Assembly: GCA_018609125.1 (NCBI GenBank)
Contig: JABAYF010000016.1
Span: forward strand, 101,956-165,955
Source: Candidatus Nanopelagicales bacterium
Lineage (GTDB): Bacteria > Actinomycetota > Actinomycetes > S36-B12
Direction: 5' to 3'
Length of the DNA: 64,000 bases
A program made the position numbers and the translations under genes. This document shows positions 8,784 through 17,136 of this stretch, in pieces. Positions within the stretch are counted from its first letter, which is position 1, and every line of letters begins with the position of its first letter. The notes under the pieces were generated by a model. That model had not been told where the DNA came from, did not search any database, and saw nothing but the letters and a program-made list of their open reading frames with translations.

Positions 8784-10799
8784 GTGGCCGTTCGTCGGAA
8801 ATCCCCAGCCCCTGCGCAGTCGTCTGAAAATTTGACCACCGTCGCGCAGACTCTTGCTGGCCGATGGCCGATTATGGACGTGTGGCCGGTCGTGGAATCA
8901 GGACGGCGCCCGGCAAAGGCGGTCGTTGGCGAAGTCATTCCCGTGAGCGCCACCTGCTTCAGAGAAGGCCACAGCCACCTCGGTGTCAGCGTCATCCTGC
9001 GTCGCCCTGATGACAGTGAGCACTCCCGCGTAGCCATGCGGTCCGACGGCGGTGGCCTAGATCGATGGACCGCGCAGGTTTCACCCGACGCCGAGGGGCC
9101 ATGGAGCTTCTGCATTGAGGCCTGGGACGACCCGTGGGCAACGTGGTTGCACCGCGCCGACATTTTGGTGCCCCTACGCCAAGACGTGGAGTTGGAATTC
9201 CAAGAAGGTGCGCAATTGCTTGAGCGCATAGCCAAGGCGCTACCGCGTGGAAAGACCGATGAACGCAAAGTCCTTCGATCCCTCATTCGACTTCTGCACG
9301 ATGGCGATCTCCCACCGGACGTCCGGTTAGCGGCAACACACGACATTGAGGCAGCGGCAATCATCTCGCAGTTCCCGATTCGAATGAACGCTGACAGTTG
9401 CGGACCCTGGCCACTACTGGTGGAAAGACGCCGAGCCCTGGTCGGCTCCTGGTATGAGTTCTTCCCCCGAAGCGTCGGATCTAGCCTGCAACCAATGCGC
9501 TCAGGCACCTTCACGTCAGCGACCACGAGGCTAGAGGCCATCAAGGCCATGGGTTTCAACGTGGTCTATCTCCCACCCATTCATCCGATCGGTCAGCGAC
9601 ATCGCAAGGGTCCGAATAATTCACTAACGCCTGCCCCTACCGACCCCGGTTCCCCGTGGGCCATCGGAGCTAGCACCGGAGGTCATCGCGATATCCATCC
9701 CGAGCTGGGTGACCTCGCCGACTTCACCGCCTTCGTTCGACGTGCCGCGCACCTCGGTCTTGAAGTTGCCCTTGACCTTGCCCTTCAGGCAGCCCCAGAT
9801 CATCCGTGGGTGTCTAGCCATCCCGAATGGTTCACCACGCGCGCCGATGGCACGATCGCTTACGCGGAAAATCCACCCAAAAAATACCAGGACATCTATC
9901 CGCTGAATTTCGACAACGATCCAGCAGGCCTCTACGCTGAAGTCGTTGACATTGTTAAGTTTTGGCTCGCCCAGGGAGTACGAATTTTCCGAGTCGATAA
10001 TCCCCACACGAAACCACTGTGGGTCTGGGATCGACTAATTCACGAAATTCAGGCCCTGGATTCCGGCGTCATCTTCCTGGCCGAGGCGTTCACCCGACCA
10101 CCTATGATGCGGGCGCTTGCTAAGGTTGGCTTTCAACAAAGTTACACCTACTTCACGTGGCGCAACACGCAATCAGAACTGCGCGAGTACTTCGATGAAT
10201 TGGCCGGCCCCGCATCGGCGTTCATGCGTCCGAATCTTTTTGTCAACACACCGGATATTCTCAGTGAGTTCCTCCAGACAGGCGGCCCTGCGGGGTTCTC
10301 CATCCGGGCCGCTCTCGCCGCCACGCTTTCCCCCACCTGGGGCGTCTATTCCGGTTTTGAATACTTCGAAGGTACCTGCGCTAGTGGCGGCGGTGAGGAG
10401 TACTTGGACTCCGAGAAGTACCAGTACCGTCCGCGCGATTTTGAGCAGGAACCCAACCTAATCGACTACATCACAGCACTAAACACCATTCGCGCTGAAC
10501 ATCCGCCGCTACAGGATTTACGCAGCCTTCGCTTCCACTATTCCGAAAACGACAACGTCATCGCCTATTCGAAGTCCGTTGGTGATGAGGTGATCATCAC
10601 CGTGGTCACCCTTGACCCACACGTAGCGCAGGAGTCGACGATTTGGTGGGACATGCCAGCACTTGGTTTAGCCAATGATGATCACTTTATTGCCGAGGAC
10701 CTACTCACGCAGGAGTCCTTCACCTGGGGACCCTCGGCCTATGTTCAACTCAACCCCATCACGCGGGTCGCCCATATCGTTTCACTTCGCCGGCTATAG
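8784..10799 (+). CDS. glgE: Alpha-1,4-glucan:maltose-1-phosphate maltosyltransferase GlgE (GH13_3)
   Basis: 671 aa from the proposed GTG. GlgE adds maltosyl units from alpha-maltose-1-phosphate to glucan ends. The N-terminal domain has PAKAVVGEVIPVSA, nearly as in mycobacterial GlgE. In the barrel the characteristic FRVDNPHTKP carries nucleophile Asp405, and LAEAFTRP carries acid/base Glu434. The substrate-loop KYQDIYPLNF is also present. The GTG at 8784 is chosen because AGGG lies 9 nt upstream and because homology extends N-terminal of the later ATG (8874). An in-frame ATG at 8688 would overlap the divergent glgP start and adds low-complexity sequence; TTG 8832 is a second alternative. glgB follows after 26 bp, the usual GlgE-GlgB pairing. 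treS/pep2 are not in the window. Confidence 0.94.
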   Translation: MAVRRKSPAPAQSSENLTTVAQTLAGRWPIMDVWPVVESGRRPAKAVVGEVIPVSATCFREGHSHLGVSVILRRPDDSEHSRVAMRSDGGGLDRWTAQVSPDAEGPWSFCIEAWDDPWATWLHRADILVPLRQDVELEFQEGAQLLERIAKALPRGKTDERKVLRSLIRLLHDGDLPPDVRLAATHDIEAAAIISQFPIRMNADSCGPWPLLVERRRALVGSWYEFFPRSVGSSLQPMRSGTFTSATTRLEAIKAMGFNVVYLPPIHPIGQRHRKGPNNSLTPAPTDPGSPWAIGASTGGHRDIHPELGDLADFTAFVRRAAHLGLEVALDLALQAAPDHPWVSSHPEWFTTRADGTIAYAENPPKKYQDIYPLNFDNDPAGLYAEVVDIVKFWLAQGVRIFRVDNPHTKPLWVWDRLIHEIQALDSGVIFLAEAFTRPPMMRALAKVGFQQSYTYFTWRNTQSELREYFDELAGPASAFMRPNLFVNTPDILSEFLQTGGPAGFSIRAALAATLSPTWGVYSGFEYFEGTCASGGGEEYLDSEKYQYRPRDFEQEPNLIDYITALNTIRAEHPPLQDLRSLRFHYSENDNVIAYSKSVGDEVIITVVTLDPHVAQESTIWWDMPALGLANDDHFIAEDLLTQESFTWGPSAYVQLNPITRVAHIVSLRRL

Positions 10800-10825
10800 C
10801 CCCGCAGAACCGACAGGAGCACGGC

Positions 10826-13036
10826 ATGGTCAAACGATCAGCTAGGTCCGGTAGTTCAGTTCCCGAGCCCGCCGCCGTCGATGTAGCCGTCCTGGATCAG
10901 ATCGTCGATGGGCGTTACTCCCAACCGCATGACATTTTGGGTCCGCACCCACACCGGGACACGGTCACCGTCCGAGTGCTGCGCCCCATGGCTGAAGCCG
11001 TTTCGGTCGTGATGGGTGACACCTCGTTTGCACTCAGTCACGAGCATCGAGGCGTCTGGGTGGGCGTGCTACCTGTCGACGAAGTACCCGACTATCGACT
11101 CCTGGTCACCTATGCCGATGAAGTATTCGCTGCCGATGATCCCTATCGCTTTCTCCCCTCGTTAGGCGCGGTCGATTTGCACCTACTAGGCGAAGGCCGC
11201 CATGAAGAAATGTGGCGGGTGCTGGGTGCCCACCAGCACACCTTTGACAGCCCTCACGGACTCATTCATGGCGTGTCCTTCGCCGTATGGGCTCCCAATG
11301 CCCACGGGGTCAGAGTCGTTGGGACCTTCAACCACTGGGACGCCCAAGCGCACCCGATGCGCTCATTAGGATCAAGCGGGGTTTGGGAGTTATTCGTACC
11401 CGACATCCACGACGGAACCGTCTACAAGTTCGCCGTGCTCGGCCAGGATGATCTTTGGCGCGAGAAGGCAGACCCGTGCGCTTTCGCCACCGAGCTCCCA
11501 CCTGCCACGGGATCGGTGGTGTTCACGTCTCGCTACACCTGGGGTGACCAGTCCTGGCTCAATCAGCGTGAAACTTACGACGCGTTGCGCTCCCCGATGT
11601 CAATTTACGAAGTTCACCTCGGCTCCTGGCGGCACGGTCTTAGTTACGTTGACCTGGCCGTGGAATTGGTCGATTACGCACGCCGCAACGGGTTCACGCA
11701 TGTGGAATTCATGCCGGTCGCAGAGCATCCCTTCGGCGGATCCTGGGGCTATCAGGTGACCTCTTACTTCGCGCCAACATCTCGATTCGGGTCACCCGAT
11801 GACCTGCGCTTCCTCATTGATGCCTTACATCGGGCAGGCATCGGCGTCATCGTTGACTGGGTGCCCGCGCATTTCCCCAAGGACGAATGGGCTCTGGCCC
11901 GTTTCGACGGGACACCCCTGTACGAACACCCCGATCCCCAGCGTGGCGAACACCCCGACTGGGGTACCTATGTTTTCAACTTTGGCCGCGCAGAGGTACG
12001 AAACTTCCTTGTTGCCAACGCTTTATACTGGCTGGAAGAGTTCCATGTCGATGGCATCAGGGTTGATGCCGTTGCGAGCATGCTCTATCTTGATTACTCC
12101 CGCGAACCGGGCCAGTGGTCTCCAAACGAACATGGTGGACGCGAAAACTTAGACGCTGTTGCCTTCCTGCAGGAGATGAATGCCACCGCGTACCGTCGAG
12201 TGCCCGGCATCGTCACCATCGCCGAAGAATCCACATCGTGGCCGGGCGTCACCCGTCCCACCTATTTGGGCGGACTCGGCTTCGGCCTGAAGTGGAATAT
12301 GGGGTGGATGCACGATTCCCTTGACTACGTAAAACGTGAGGCCGTCCATCGCCAGTTCCATCATCACGAGTTGACCTTCGCGATGATGTACGCCTACAGC
12401 GAGAACTTTGTGCTGCCCATCTCTCACGATGAAGTTGTTCACGGCAAGGGATCCTTGATCAACAAGATCGCCGGCGACCGATGGCAGCAGCTGGCAAACC
12501 TTCGTGCCTATCTTGGTTTCATGTGGGCTCACCCGGGAAAGAAGTTGCTGTTCATGGGAAGTGAATGGGCGCAGTCGGCTGAGTGGAATGCCGACAAGGG
12601 GCTGGACTGGTGGCTGCTGGAATACCCCGAACATGCAGGTATCGCTCAAGCGATGAGCGACATCAACCACGTGTACCGAGACACACCTGCCCTGTGGCAG
12701 CAGGACACCGATCCAGATGGGTTCAGTTGGATTGATGCCAATGATGCGGTAACCAACGTGTACAGCTGGCTACGCTTCGACGACGAAGGTAACGCTCTCG
12801 CGTGCGTGGTAAATATGTCACCGATCCCTCGATTTCACTACCGCCTCGGGCTACCGACCAGTGGTTATTGGCGGGAGACACTGAACACTGATGCTGCCGC
12901 CTACGGCGGTTCTGGTGTAGGCAATCTCGGAGGTGTCCAGGCGGATGGCCCACCGTGGCATGGCCTGTCCAGTTCGGCGAACATCATCGTTCCGCCCATG
13001 GCTACGCTTTGGCTGCGTGCGCCTGCACGCGACTAG
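10826..13036 (+). CDS. glgB: 1,4-alpha-glucan branching enzyme GlgB (GH13_9)
   Basis: 736 aa, typical of actinobacterial GlgB with an extra N-terminal module: an N1-like domain (about 1-110), CBM48 (about 125-215, SFAVWAPNAHGVRVVG), then the GH13 barrel and C-terminal beta domain. Nucleophile Asp414 lies in IRVDAV, acid/base Glu467 in IAEES, and the third acid in ISHDEVVHGK. It introduces alpha-1,6 branches into the glucan extended by GlgE. AGGAG lies 6 nt before the ATG. It forms an operon with glgE. The stop overlaps the convergent thioredoxin-like gene by 4 bp. Confidence 0.95.
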   Translation: MVKRSARSGSSVPEPAAVDVAVLDQIVDGRYSQPHDILGPHPHRDTVTVRVLRPMAEAVSVVMGDTSFALSHEHRGVWVGVLPVDEVPDYRLLVTYADEVFAADDPYRFLPSLGAVDLHLLGEGRHEEMWRVLGAHQHTFDSPHGLIHGVSFAVWAPNAHGVRVVGTFNHWDAQAHPMRSLGSSGVWELFVPDIHDGTVYKFAVLGQDDLWREKADPCAFATELPPATGSVVFTSRYTWGDQSWLNQRETYDALRSPMSIYEVHLGSWRHGLSYVDLAVELVDYARRNGFTHVEFMPVAEHPFGGSWGYQVTSYFAPTSRFGSPDDLRFLIDALHRAGIGVIVDWVPAHFPKDEWALARFDGTPLYEHPDPQRGEHPDWGTYVFNFGRAEVRNFLVANALYWLEEFHVDGIRVDAVASMLYLDYSREPGQWSPNEHGGRENLDAVAFLQEMNATAYRRVPGIVTIAEESTSWPGVTRPTYLGGLGFGLKWNMGWMHDSLDYVKREAVHRQFHHHELTFAMMYAYSENFVLPISHDEVVHGKGSLINKIAGDRWQQLANLRAYLGFMWAHPGKKLLFMGSEWAQSAEWNADKGLDWWLLEYPEHAGIAQAMSDINHVYRDTPALWQQDTDPDGFSWIDANDAVTNVYSWLRFDDEGNALACVVNMSPIPRFHYRLGLPTSGYWRETLNTDAAAYGGSGVGNLGGVQADGPPWHGLSSSANIIVPPMATLWLRAPARD

Positions 13037-13947
13037 AACAGTGCGCTGGACAGGGCGATTCTTGCTGCTGCCACTGCCGGATCATCGCCAGCAATCGTGA
13101 ACAGATCAAGGAGCCGCGCCCGCAACTCTTCGCGCTCATCACCCGGGGCCGACCGAATTGCTTCGATGAGCACTGCGAACGCGGTCGACCAATCGCCACG
13201 AATCGCTGCGGCGTCAGCATCGGTCAGCGGATGTGCTGTCATCTGTCCCTGGGCAGCCAAGGTGTTGGCTGATTCAACGCGAACCTGCAGGGCACACATC
13301 GCGGCTCCAGCCTGAGCGTCAGCGTTATTGGGCTCAGCTGCCAAGACGAGTCGGTAGGCCCCCTCGGCTAACGCCCAATCACCCGATTCCATGGCTTCAT
13401 ATGCTGCTGCGAAGCGCGGATCAACAACCTCTTCTGGTTGGAGTTCGGGCTCGACATTTTCTTGTGCTGTCGCCGTGCCAGCCACTCCGGCCTGCTCGGC
13501 GGCCTTGAGTAATTCCTCGATGTACTGGCGCGCCTGTGGCTCGGGCAATGCTCCCTGGAACAGCGGCATCGGCTGGCCCCCGACGATGGCGAAGACGCTG
13601 GGAATCGACTGCACCTGAAATGCAGAGGCGATTCTGGGCTGTGCATCTACATCAACCTTGGCCAGGATGAACCGGCCCCCGTATTCCGCAGCGAGGGCTT
13701 CCAAGATGGGTGAGAGCGTTTTGCACGGACCGCACCAGGTGGCCCACAGGTCGACAACGACCGGTACCTGTTGGCTTCGCTCAATGACCTCTGTCTGAAA
13801 GGTCTCTTCGGTGACATCGATAACGATCCCGGCAGGTGCGGGCCCAGCGGTTGCCTGCCGCTGTTGCGCCTGGCGCTGTTGAGCAAGCGCGGAGAGATCA
13901 ACCGCTCCCCGCAGGGGCATATTCGCAGGTGTAGACACGTGCATCAT
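13033..13947 (-). CDS. Thioredoxin-domain/TPR protein (YbbN/CnoX-like co-chaperone)
   Basis: 304 aa. A thioredoxin fold (about residues 45-150) with the redox site ATWCGPCK is followed by a TPR-like helical region rich in Ala (about 175-300). This is the architecture of the YbbN/CnoX family, in which thioredoxin-like proteins assist folding under oxidative stress. E. coli YbbN has SQHC instead of CGPC, so this protein may be a genuine reductant; actinobacterial homologues usually keep the cysteines. Start uncertain: ATGs at 13947 and 13944 and an in-frame ATG at 13920 (MPLRGAVDLSAL) are all possible, and none has a clear Shine-Dalgarno sequence. A Gln-rich linker (QRQAQQRQ) precedes the domain. 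Confidence 0.82.
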   Translation of the reverse strand: MMHVSTPANMPLRGAVDLSALAQQRQAQQRQATAGPAPAGIVIDVTEETFQTEVIERSQQVPVVVDLWATWCGPCKTLSPILEALAAEYGGRFILAKVDVDAQPRIASAFQVQSIPSVFAIVGGQPMPLFQGALPEPQARQYIEELLKAAEQAGVAGTATAQENVEPELQPEEVVDPRFAAAYEAMESGDWALAEGAYRLVLAAEPNNADAQAGAAMCALQVRVESANTLAAQGQMTAHPLTDADAAAIRGDWSTAFAVLIEAIRSAPGDEREELRARLLDLFTIAGDDPAVAAARIALSSALF

Positions 13948-13995
13948 TTTGACATGCGACCCACCGGGTGGTGGGGACGGGCGCGAGTAAGGCGA

Positions 13996-14967
13996 TCAAT
14001 CCTCACCTATGGTGGCGATGAGACGATCGGCTGCCGAATACGGATCGAGGGATCCGGTTGCTACGGCCTGAGCCAAAACAAGCAGTTGTTGGTGGCCATC
14101 GGTACCGATGCGTCGACGGAAATGGGCGAGCGTAAGAGCGGTGATCTCCTCCGTTGCCCGGCGCTGTCTGCGCTGTTCCAACCGATCATCTTCGGTCAAC
14201 CATTCTTGATGAAGATCAATCACTGCGAGTAATTCATCCACCTCACCCCGGCTGGCGACAGCCTTCACCACCTGTGGCTCCCATCGATGGGGATCTCGAT
14301 CAGCGAGGCTGATCATGTGGCGAACTTCACGGGCGGTGCTGTCGGCGCCGTCTCGATCGGCCTTGTTGACGCAAAATACGTCGCCAACTTCCAAAATGCC
14401 CGCTTTCGCTGCCTGAATACCATCACCCATGCCAGGTGCGAGAAGCACGACGGTGGTGTCCGCCGTGCCGGCCACCTCAACCTCAGACTGCCCCACCCCG
14501 ACCGTTTCGATAATGACAACGTCAACTCCGGCCGCTTCAAAAACACGCACCGCCTGAGGTGTCGTTGCAGCCAACCCGCCCAGGTGGCCCCGAGATGCCA
14601 TAGACCGGATAAAAACGCCATCGTCAAGGGCGTGGTCCTGCATGCGAATGCGATCACCGAGTAGAGCACCGCCAGAAAACGGCGAACTAGGATCCACGGC
14701 AATGACCCCCACCCGCTGATCTCGCTTTCGATAGCCGGCAATCAGGGCTGAGGTCGTGGTCGACTTACCCACCCCCGGTGCTCCGGTGAGCCCGATCACA
14801 CGAGCGCGTCCAGCGGTGGGAGCTAACTGCGCCATCACCTCGGGCACCGCGGGCGATGAATCCTCAATCCAAGAAATCAACCGTGCTACCGCACGAGGAT
14901 CAGCACGCTTTGCGCGATCAATCCAGTCCTGAACTAGGGGAGCCTGAACTGCGGGCACGTCGGTCAT
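13996..14967 (-). CDS. meaB: Methylmalonyl-CoA mutase-associated GTPase MeaB
   Basis: 323 aa G3E GTPase. Walker A GAPGVGKST is near residue 60, a DPSSPFSGGALLGDR switch near 95, VIIETVGVGQSEVEV and the NKAD guanine-specificity motif near 205. MeaB protects and reloads adenosylcobalamin mutases. The gene lies 11 bp after the thiolase gene on the same strand. The likely client in this window is the ethylmalonyl-CoA mutase at 28192-30189; a methylmalonyl-CoA mutase elsewhere is also possible. Confidence 0.92.
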   Translation of the reverse strand: MTDVPAVQAPLVQDWIDRAKRADPRAVARLISWIEDSSPAVPEVMAQLAPTAGRARVIGLTGAPGVGKSTTTSALIAGYRKRDQRVGVIAVDPSSPFSGGALLGDRIRMQDHALDDGVFIRSMASRGHLGGLAATTPQAVRVFEAAGVDVVIIETVGVGQSEVEVAGTADTTVVLLAPGMGDGIQAAKAGILEVGDVFCVNKADRDGADSTAREVRHMISLADRDPHRWEPQVVKAVASRGEVDELLAVIDLHQEWLTEDDRLEQRRQRRATEEITALTLAHFRRRIGTDGHQQLLVLAQAVATGSLDPYSAADRLIATIGED

Positions 14968-14978
14968 GGCACCAAGCC

Positions 14979-16172
14979 TTAGGGGCTGACGTTAAGGATG
15001 AGGGCATCACCCTGGCCGCCACCGCCACAGAGCGCCGCTGCCCCGATCCCACCGCCGCGGCGACGAAGCTCTAGCGCAAGGTGCAACACAATGCGGGCCC
15101 CAGACATACCCACCGGATGCCCAAGGGCGATGGCGCCGCCATTGACGTTGACGATTTCGTCGTTAACGCCCAAGGCGTTCATGGAGGCCAGTCCGACCGC
15201 AGCGAAAGCCTCATTGATTTCAATGAGGGTGAGATCTTCGACCGTGATGCCTTCCTTGGCGCACGCGGCACGAATGGCGTTGGCGGGCTGCTCGTGCAGC
15301 GAGGCATCCGGGCCGGCTACGACGCCGTGCGCGCCGATTTCGGCCAACCACTCCAACCCCAACTCCTGCGCCTTCGCTTTACTCATCACTACAACGGCGG
15401 CAGCACCATCTGAAATCTGTGAGGCTGAGCCAGCCGTAATGGTGCCGTCCTTGGCGAATGCCGGGCGCAGCCGACCAAGGCTCTCCGCTGTCGTGTCGGG
15501 CCGGATACCCTCATCGGTCGTGAATTCAATGGGGTCTCCCTTGCGCTGAGGGATCATGACAGGCGTGATTTCTTTGTCAAAGACACCATTCTTTGTTGCA
15601 GCGGCAGCACGTTGATGTGACTGCGCAGCATAGGCATCCTGGTCTGAGCGAGTGAAGTCATAACGGGAGTTGTAGCCCTCGGTTGACTCTCCCATTGCGC
15701 ACTGATCGAAGGTGCACGTTAGGGCATCAAAGGCCATCGAATCAATCATCTTCCAGTCGCCGTACTTCACACCTTCGCGGGATCCGGTCAATAGATGGGG
15801 CGCATTCGTCATGGATTCCATTCCGCCGGCCACCACGATCTGGAATTCGCCCGCACGAATGAGTTGATCAGCCAGAGCGATTGCGTCTAGGCCCGACAGA
15901 CAGACCTTGTTAATGGTGACTGCGGGGACGCTCATGGGAATGCCTGCGTTCACCGCTGCGGGGCGAGCTGCGTTTTGGCCTGAACCGGCTTGAATCACCT
16001 GCCCCATGATGACGTAGTCCACCTGTTCACCGGTGATGCCGGAGCGTTCCAGTGCCGCCTTGATCGCCGCTCCACCGAGGTCGGATGCGCTCAGCCCCGA
16101 CAGTGAACCAAGTAGACGTCCCATCGGCGTGCGAGCGCCGGAAACGATGACCGATGGTGACTGCGCTGACAT
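14979..16172 (-). CDS. Acetyl-CoA C-acetyltransferase (thiolase)
   Basis: 397 aa type II thiolase. The acylation Cys91 is in [10 protein letters not shown], the His in [15 protein letters not shown] and the second Cys in CGGGGQGDA. It condenses two acetyl-CoA to acetoacetyl-CoA, or cleaves 3-ketoacyl-CoA. Beside ccr, epimerase and meaB, the condensing direction at the start of the ethylmalonyl-CoA pathway is plausible. The start at 16172 has GGAGG at a good distance (CGGAGGATCAC before ATG). A longer frame to 16214 exists but lacks a ribosome site. A strong inverted repeat lies about 50 bp upstream. Confidence 0.92.
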   Translation of the reverse strand: MSAQSPSVIVSGARTPMGRLLGSLSGLSASDLGGAAIKAALERSGITGEQVDYVIMGQVIQAGSGQNAARPAAVNAGIPMSVPAVTINKVCLSGLDAIALADQLIRAGEFQIVVAGGMESMTNAPHLLTGSREGVKYGDWKMIDSMAFDALTCTFDQCAMGESTEGYNSRYDFTRSDQDAYAAQSHQRAAAATKNGVFDKEITPVMIPQRKGDPIEFTTDEGIRPDTTAESLGRLRPAFAKDGTITAGSASQISDGAAAVVVMSKAKAQELGLEWLAEIGAHGVVAGPDASLHEQPANAIRAACAKEGITVEDLTLIEINEAFAAVGLASMNALGVNDEIVNVNGGAIALGHPVGMSGARIVLHLALELRRRGGGIGAAALCGGGGQGDALILNVSP

Positions 16173-16219
16173 GTGATCCTCCGAGGAATGCGGGAGTGGA
16201 CATTGGGGTAACAACGAGT

Positions 16220-16249
16220 TTTGATCCTAGGTCCCCCGACCGGATCAAA
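16220..16249. promoter_or_regulatory. 30-bp inverted repeat in divergent thiolase/epimerase promoter region
   Basis: Outer arms TTTGATCC (16220-16227) and GGATCAAA (16242-16249) are perfect complements. Inside them GGTC and GACC pair around a CCCC centre, with only TA unpaired on the left. The symmetric position between two divergent genes of one pathway suggests a repressor operator; a hairpin in RNA is the alternative. Confidence 0.55.
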
Positions 16250-16363
16250 CATTGACATCACCCTAACGATGCGGACCTAGCACCTCCACGCACCACCCAA
16301 TGTGCATACGCTGGGTACCACCGAGGTCATCCCCAGCGTTGCGCCACGAGGAGAGTCACCGAC

Positions 16364-16846
16364 ATGACACACCAGTCACCAGCCACCCGGGACGGATTCC
16401 CGCATGATTCTTTCCCTGCCGGCCTGTTCACCCAGGTGGACCACGTCGGCATTGCCGTGACCGATCTGGATGCGGCAATCGCCTTCTATCAGGACACCTT
16501 TGGCATGACATTGACGCACGAAGAGACCAATTCCGAGCAAGGCGTGCGCGAGGCGATGATGGCGGTGGGTGACTCGGGCACCTGCATTCAACTCCTGGCC
16601 CCCTTAACCACCGACTCCCCCATTGGCCGATTCCTCGATCGCAGCGGTCCCGGCATTCAGCAGATGGCCTACCGGGTCGTTGATATCTCCACCGTGTCGG
16701 CGGTGCTGCGTCAACGCGGGGTTCGACTTCTTTACGACATCGCAAAAACAGGCACGGCCGGTTCGCAGGTGAACTTCATCCACCCCAAAGATGCCGGTGG
16801 AGTGCTCGTGGAACTCGTCCAACCTCCAGCCGAGCCCCACGCATGA
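16364..16846 (+). CDS. mce: Methylmalonyl-CoA epimerase (VOC family)
   Basis: 160 aa with two vicinal-oxygen-chelate modules. VDHVGIAVTD gives the first metal His, and HPKDAGGVLVELVQ near the C-terminus gives the Glu ligand. The segment GPGIQQMAYRV has Gln-Gln where many epimerases have His-His; from memory actinobacterial members often share this, so I do not read it as inactivation. It interconverts (R)- and (S)-methylmalonyl/ethylmalonyl-CoA. GAGGAG precedes the ATG. The stop overlaps the start of a small membrane-protein gene by 4 bp. Confidence 0.88.
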   Translation: MTHQSPATRDGFPHDSFPAGLFTQVDHVGIAVTDLDAAIAFYQDTFGMTLTHEETNSEQGVREAMMAVGDSGTCIQLLAPLTTDSPIGRFLDRSGPGIQQMAYRVVDISTVSAVLRQRGVRLLYDIAKTGTAGSQVNFIHPKDAGGVLVELVQPPAEPHA

Positions 16847-17019
16847 CCGATGCCAGCGGACCGGGTCCGCTTCTCCTTATCGTGGCCGTTGCCCTAGGCG
16901 CAATCTTCGTTTTCTCCCTCTTTCGACGCCTGTTTAAGACCGCCATCGTGGTCATCCTGATCGGCGCTGTGGTGGTCGGGCTCTATATTGCGCGCGAACA
17001 GGGACTCATCACCTGGTAG
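16843..17019 (+). CDS. 58-aa membrane protein, unrecognised
   Basis: The ATG overlaps the epimerase stop (ATGA), which argues strongly for translation. The protein has two hydrophobic segments: GPLLLIVAVALGAIFVF (about 8-24) and AIVVILIGAVVVGLYIA (about 34-50), separated by a basic turn SLFRRLFK. This is a hairpin-like two-TM protein with a short C-terminal tail ending in TW. It sits between the epimerase and ccr genes. I know no function; a membrane-anchoring or stress peptide role would be a guess. Confidence 0.65.
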   Translation: MTDASGPGPLLLIVAVALGAIFVFSLFRRLFKTAIVVILIGAVVVGLYIAREQGLITW

Positions 17020-17050
17020 GGCTGCCATAGACCTCCCCCAGGGTAAGAAA

Positions 17051-17079
17051 ACAGATACACTCGTCTGTGAACGATCGTT
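17051..17079 (+). promoter_or_regulatory. Putative ccr promoter with two operator-like palindromes
   Basis: TACACT (17056-17061) resembles a -10 box and lies inside an inverted repeat ACAGA (17051-17055)/TCTGT (17064-17068). Immediately downstream is the perfect 10-bp palindrome AACGATCGTT (17070-17079), about where transcription would begin. This arrangement fits repressor binding, for instance by a TetR-type regulator, but no regulator gene is adjacent. Confidence 0.45.
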
Positions 17080-17136
17080 AACTTTTACGGGGTGGCGGAC
17101 TTCGCCACCTGCAGGCCACCGCGACGGAGGAACCAG

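Noticed and set aside
8684..9559. 291-aa open frame antisense to glgE
   Set aside because: Ser/Arg-rich shadow overlapping glgE and the glgP start.
16364..16846. Epimerase judged inactive because of Gln-Gln for His-His
   Set aside because: Actinobacterial epimerases often appear to have this pair, and other ligands are intact.
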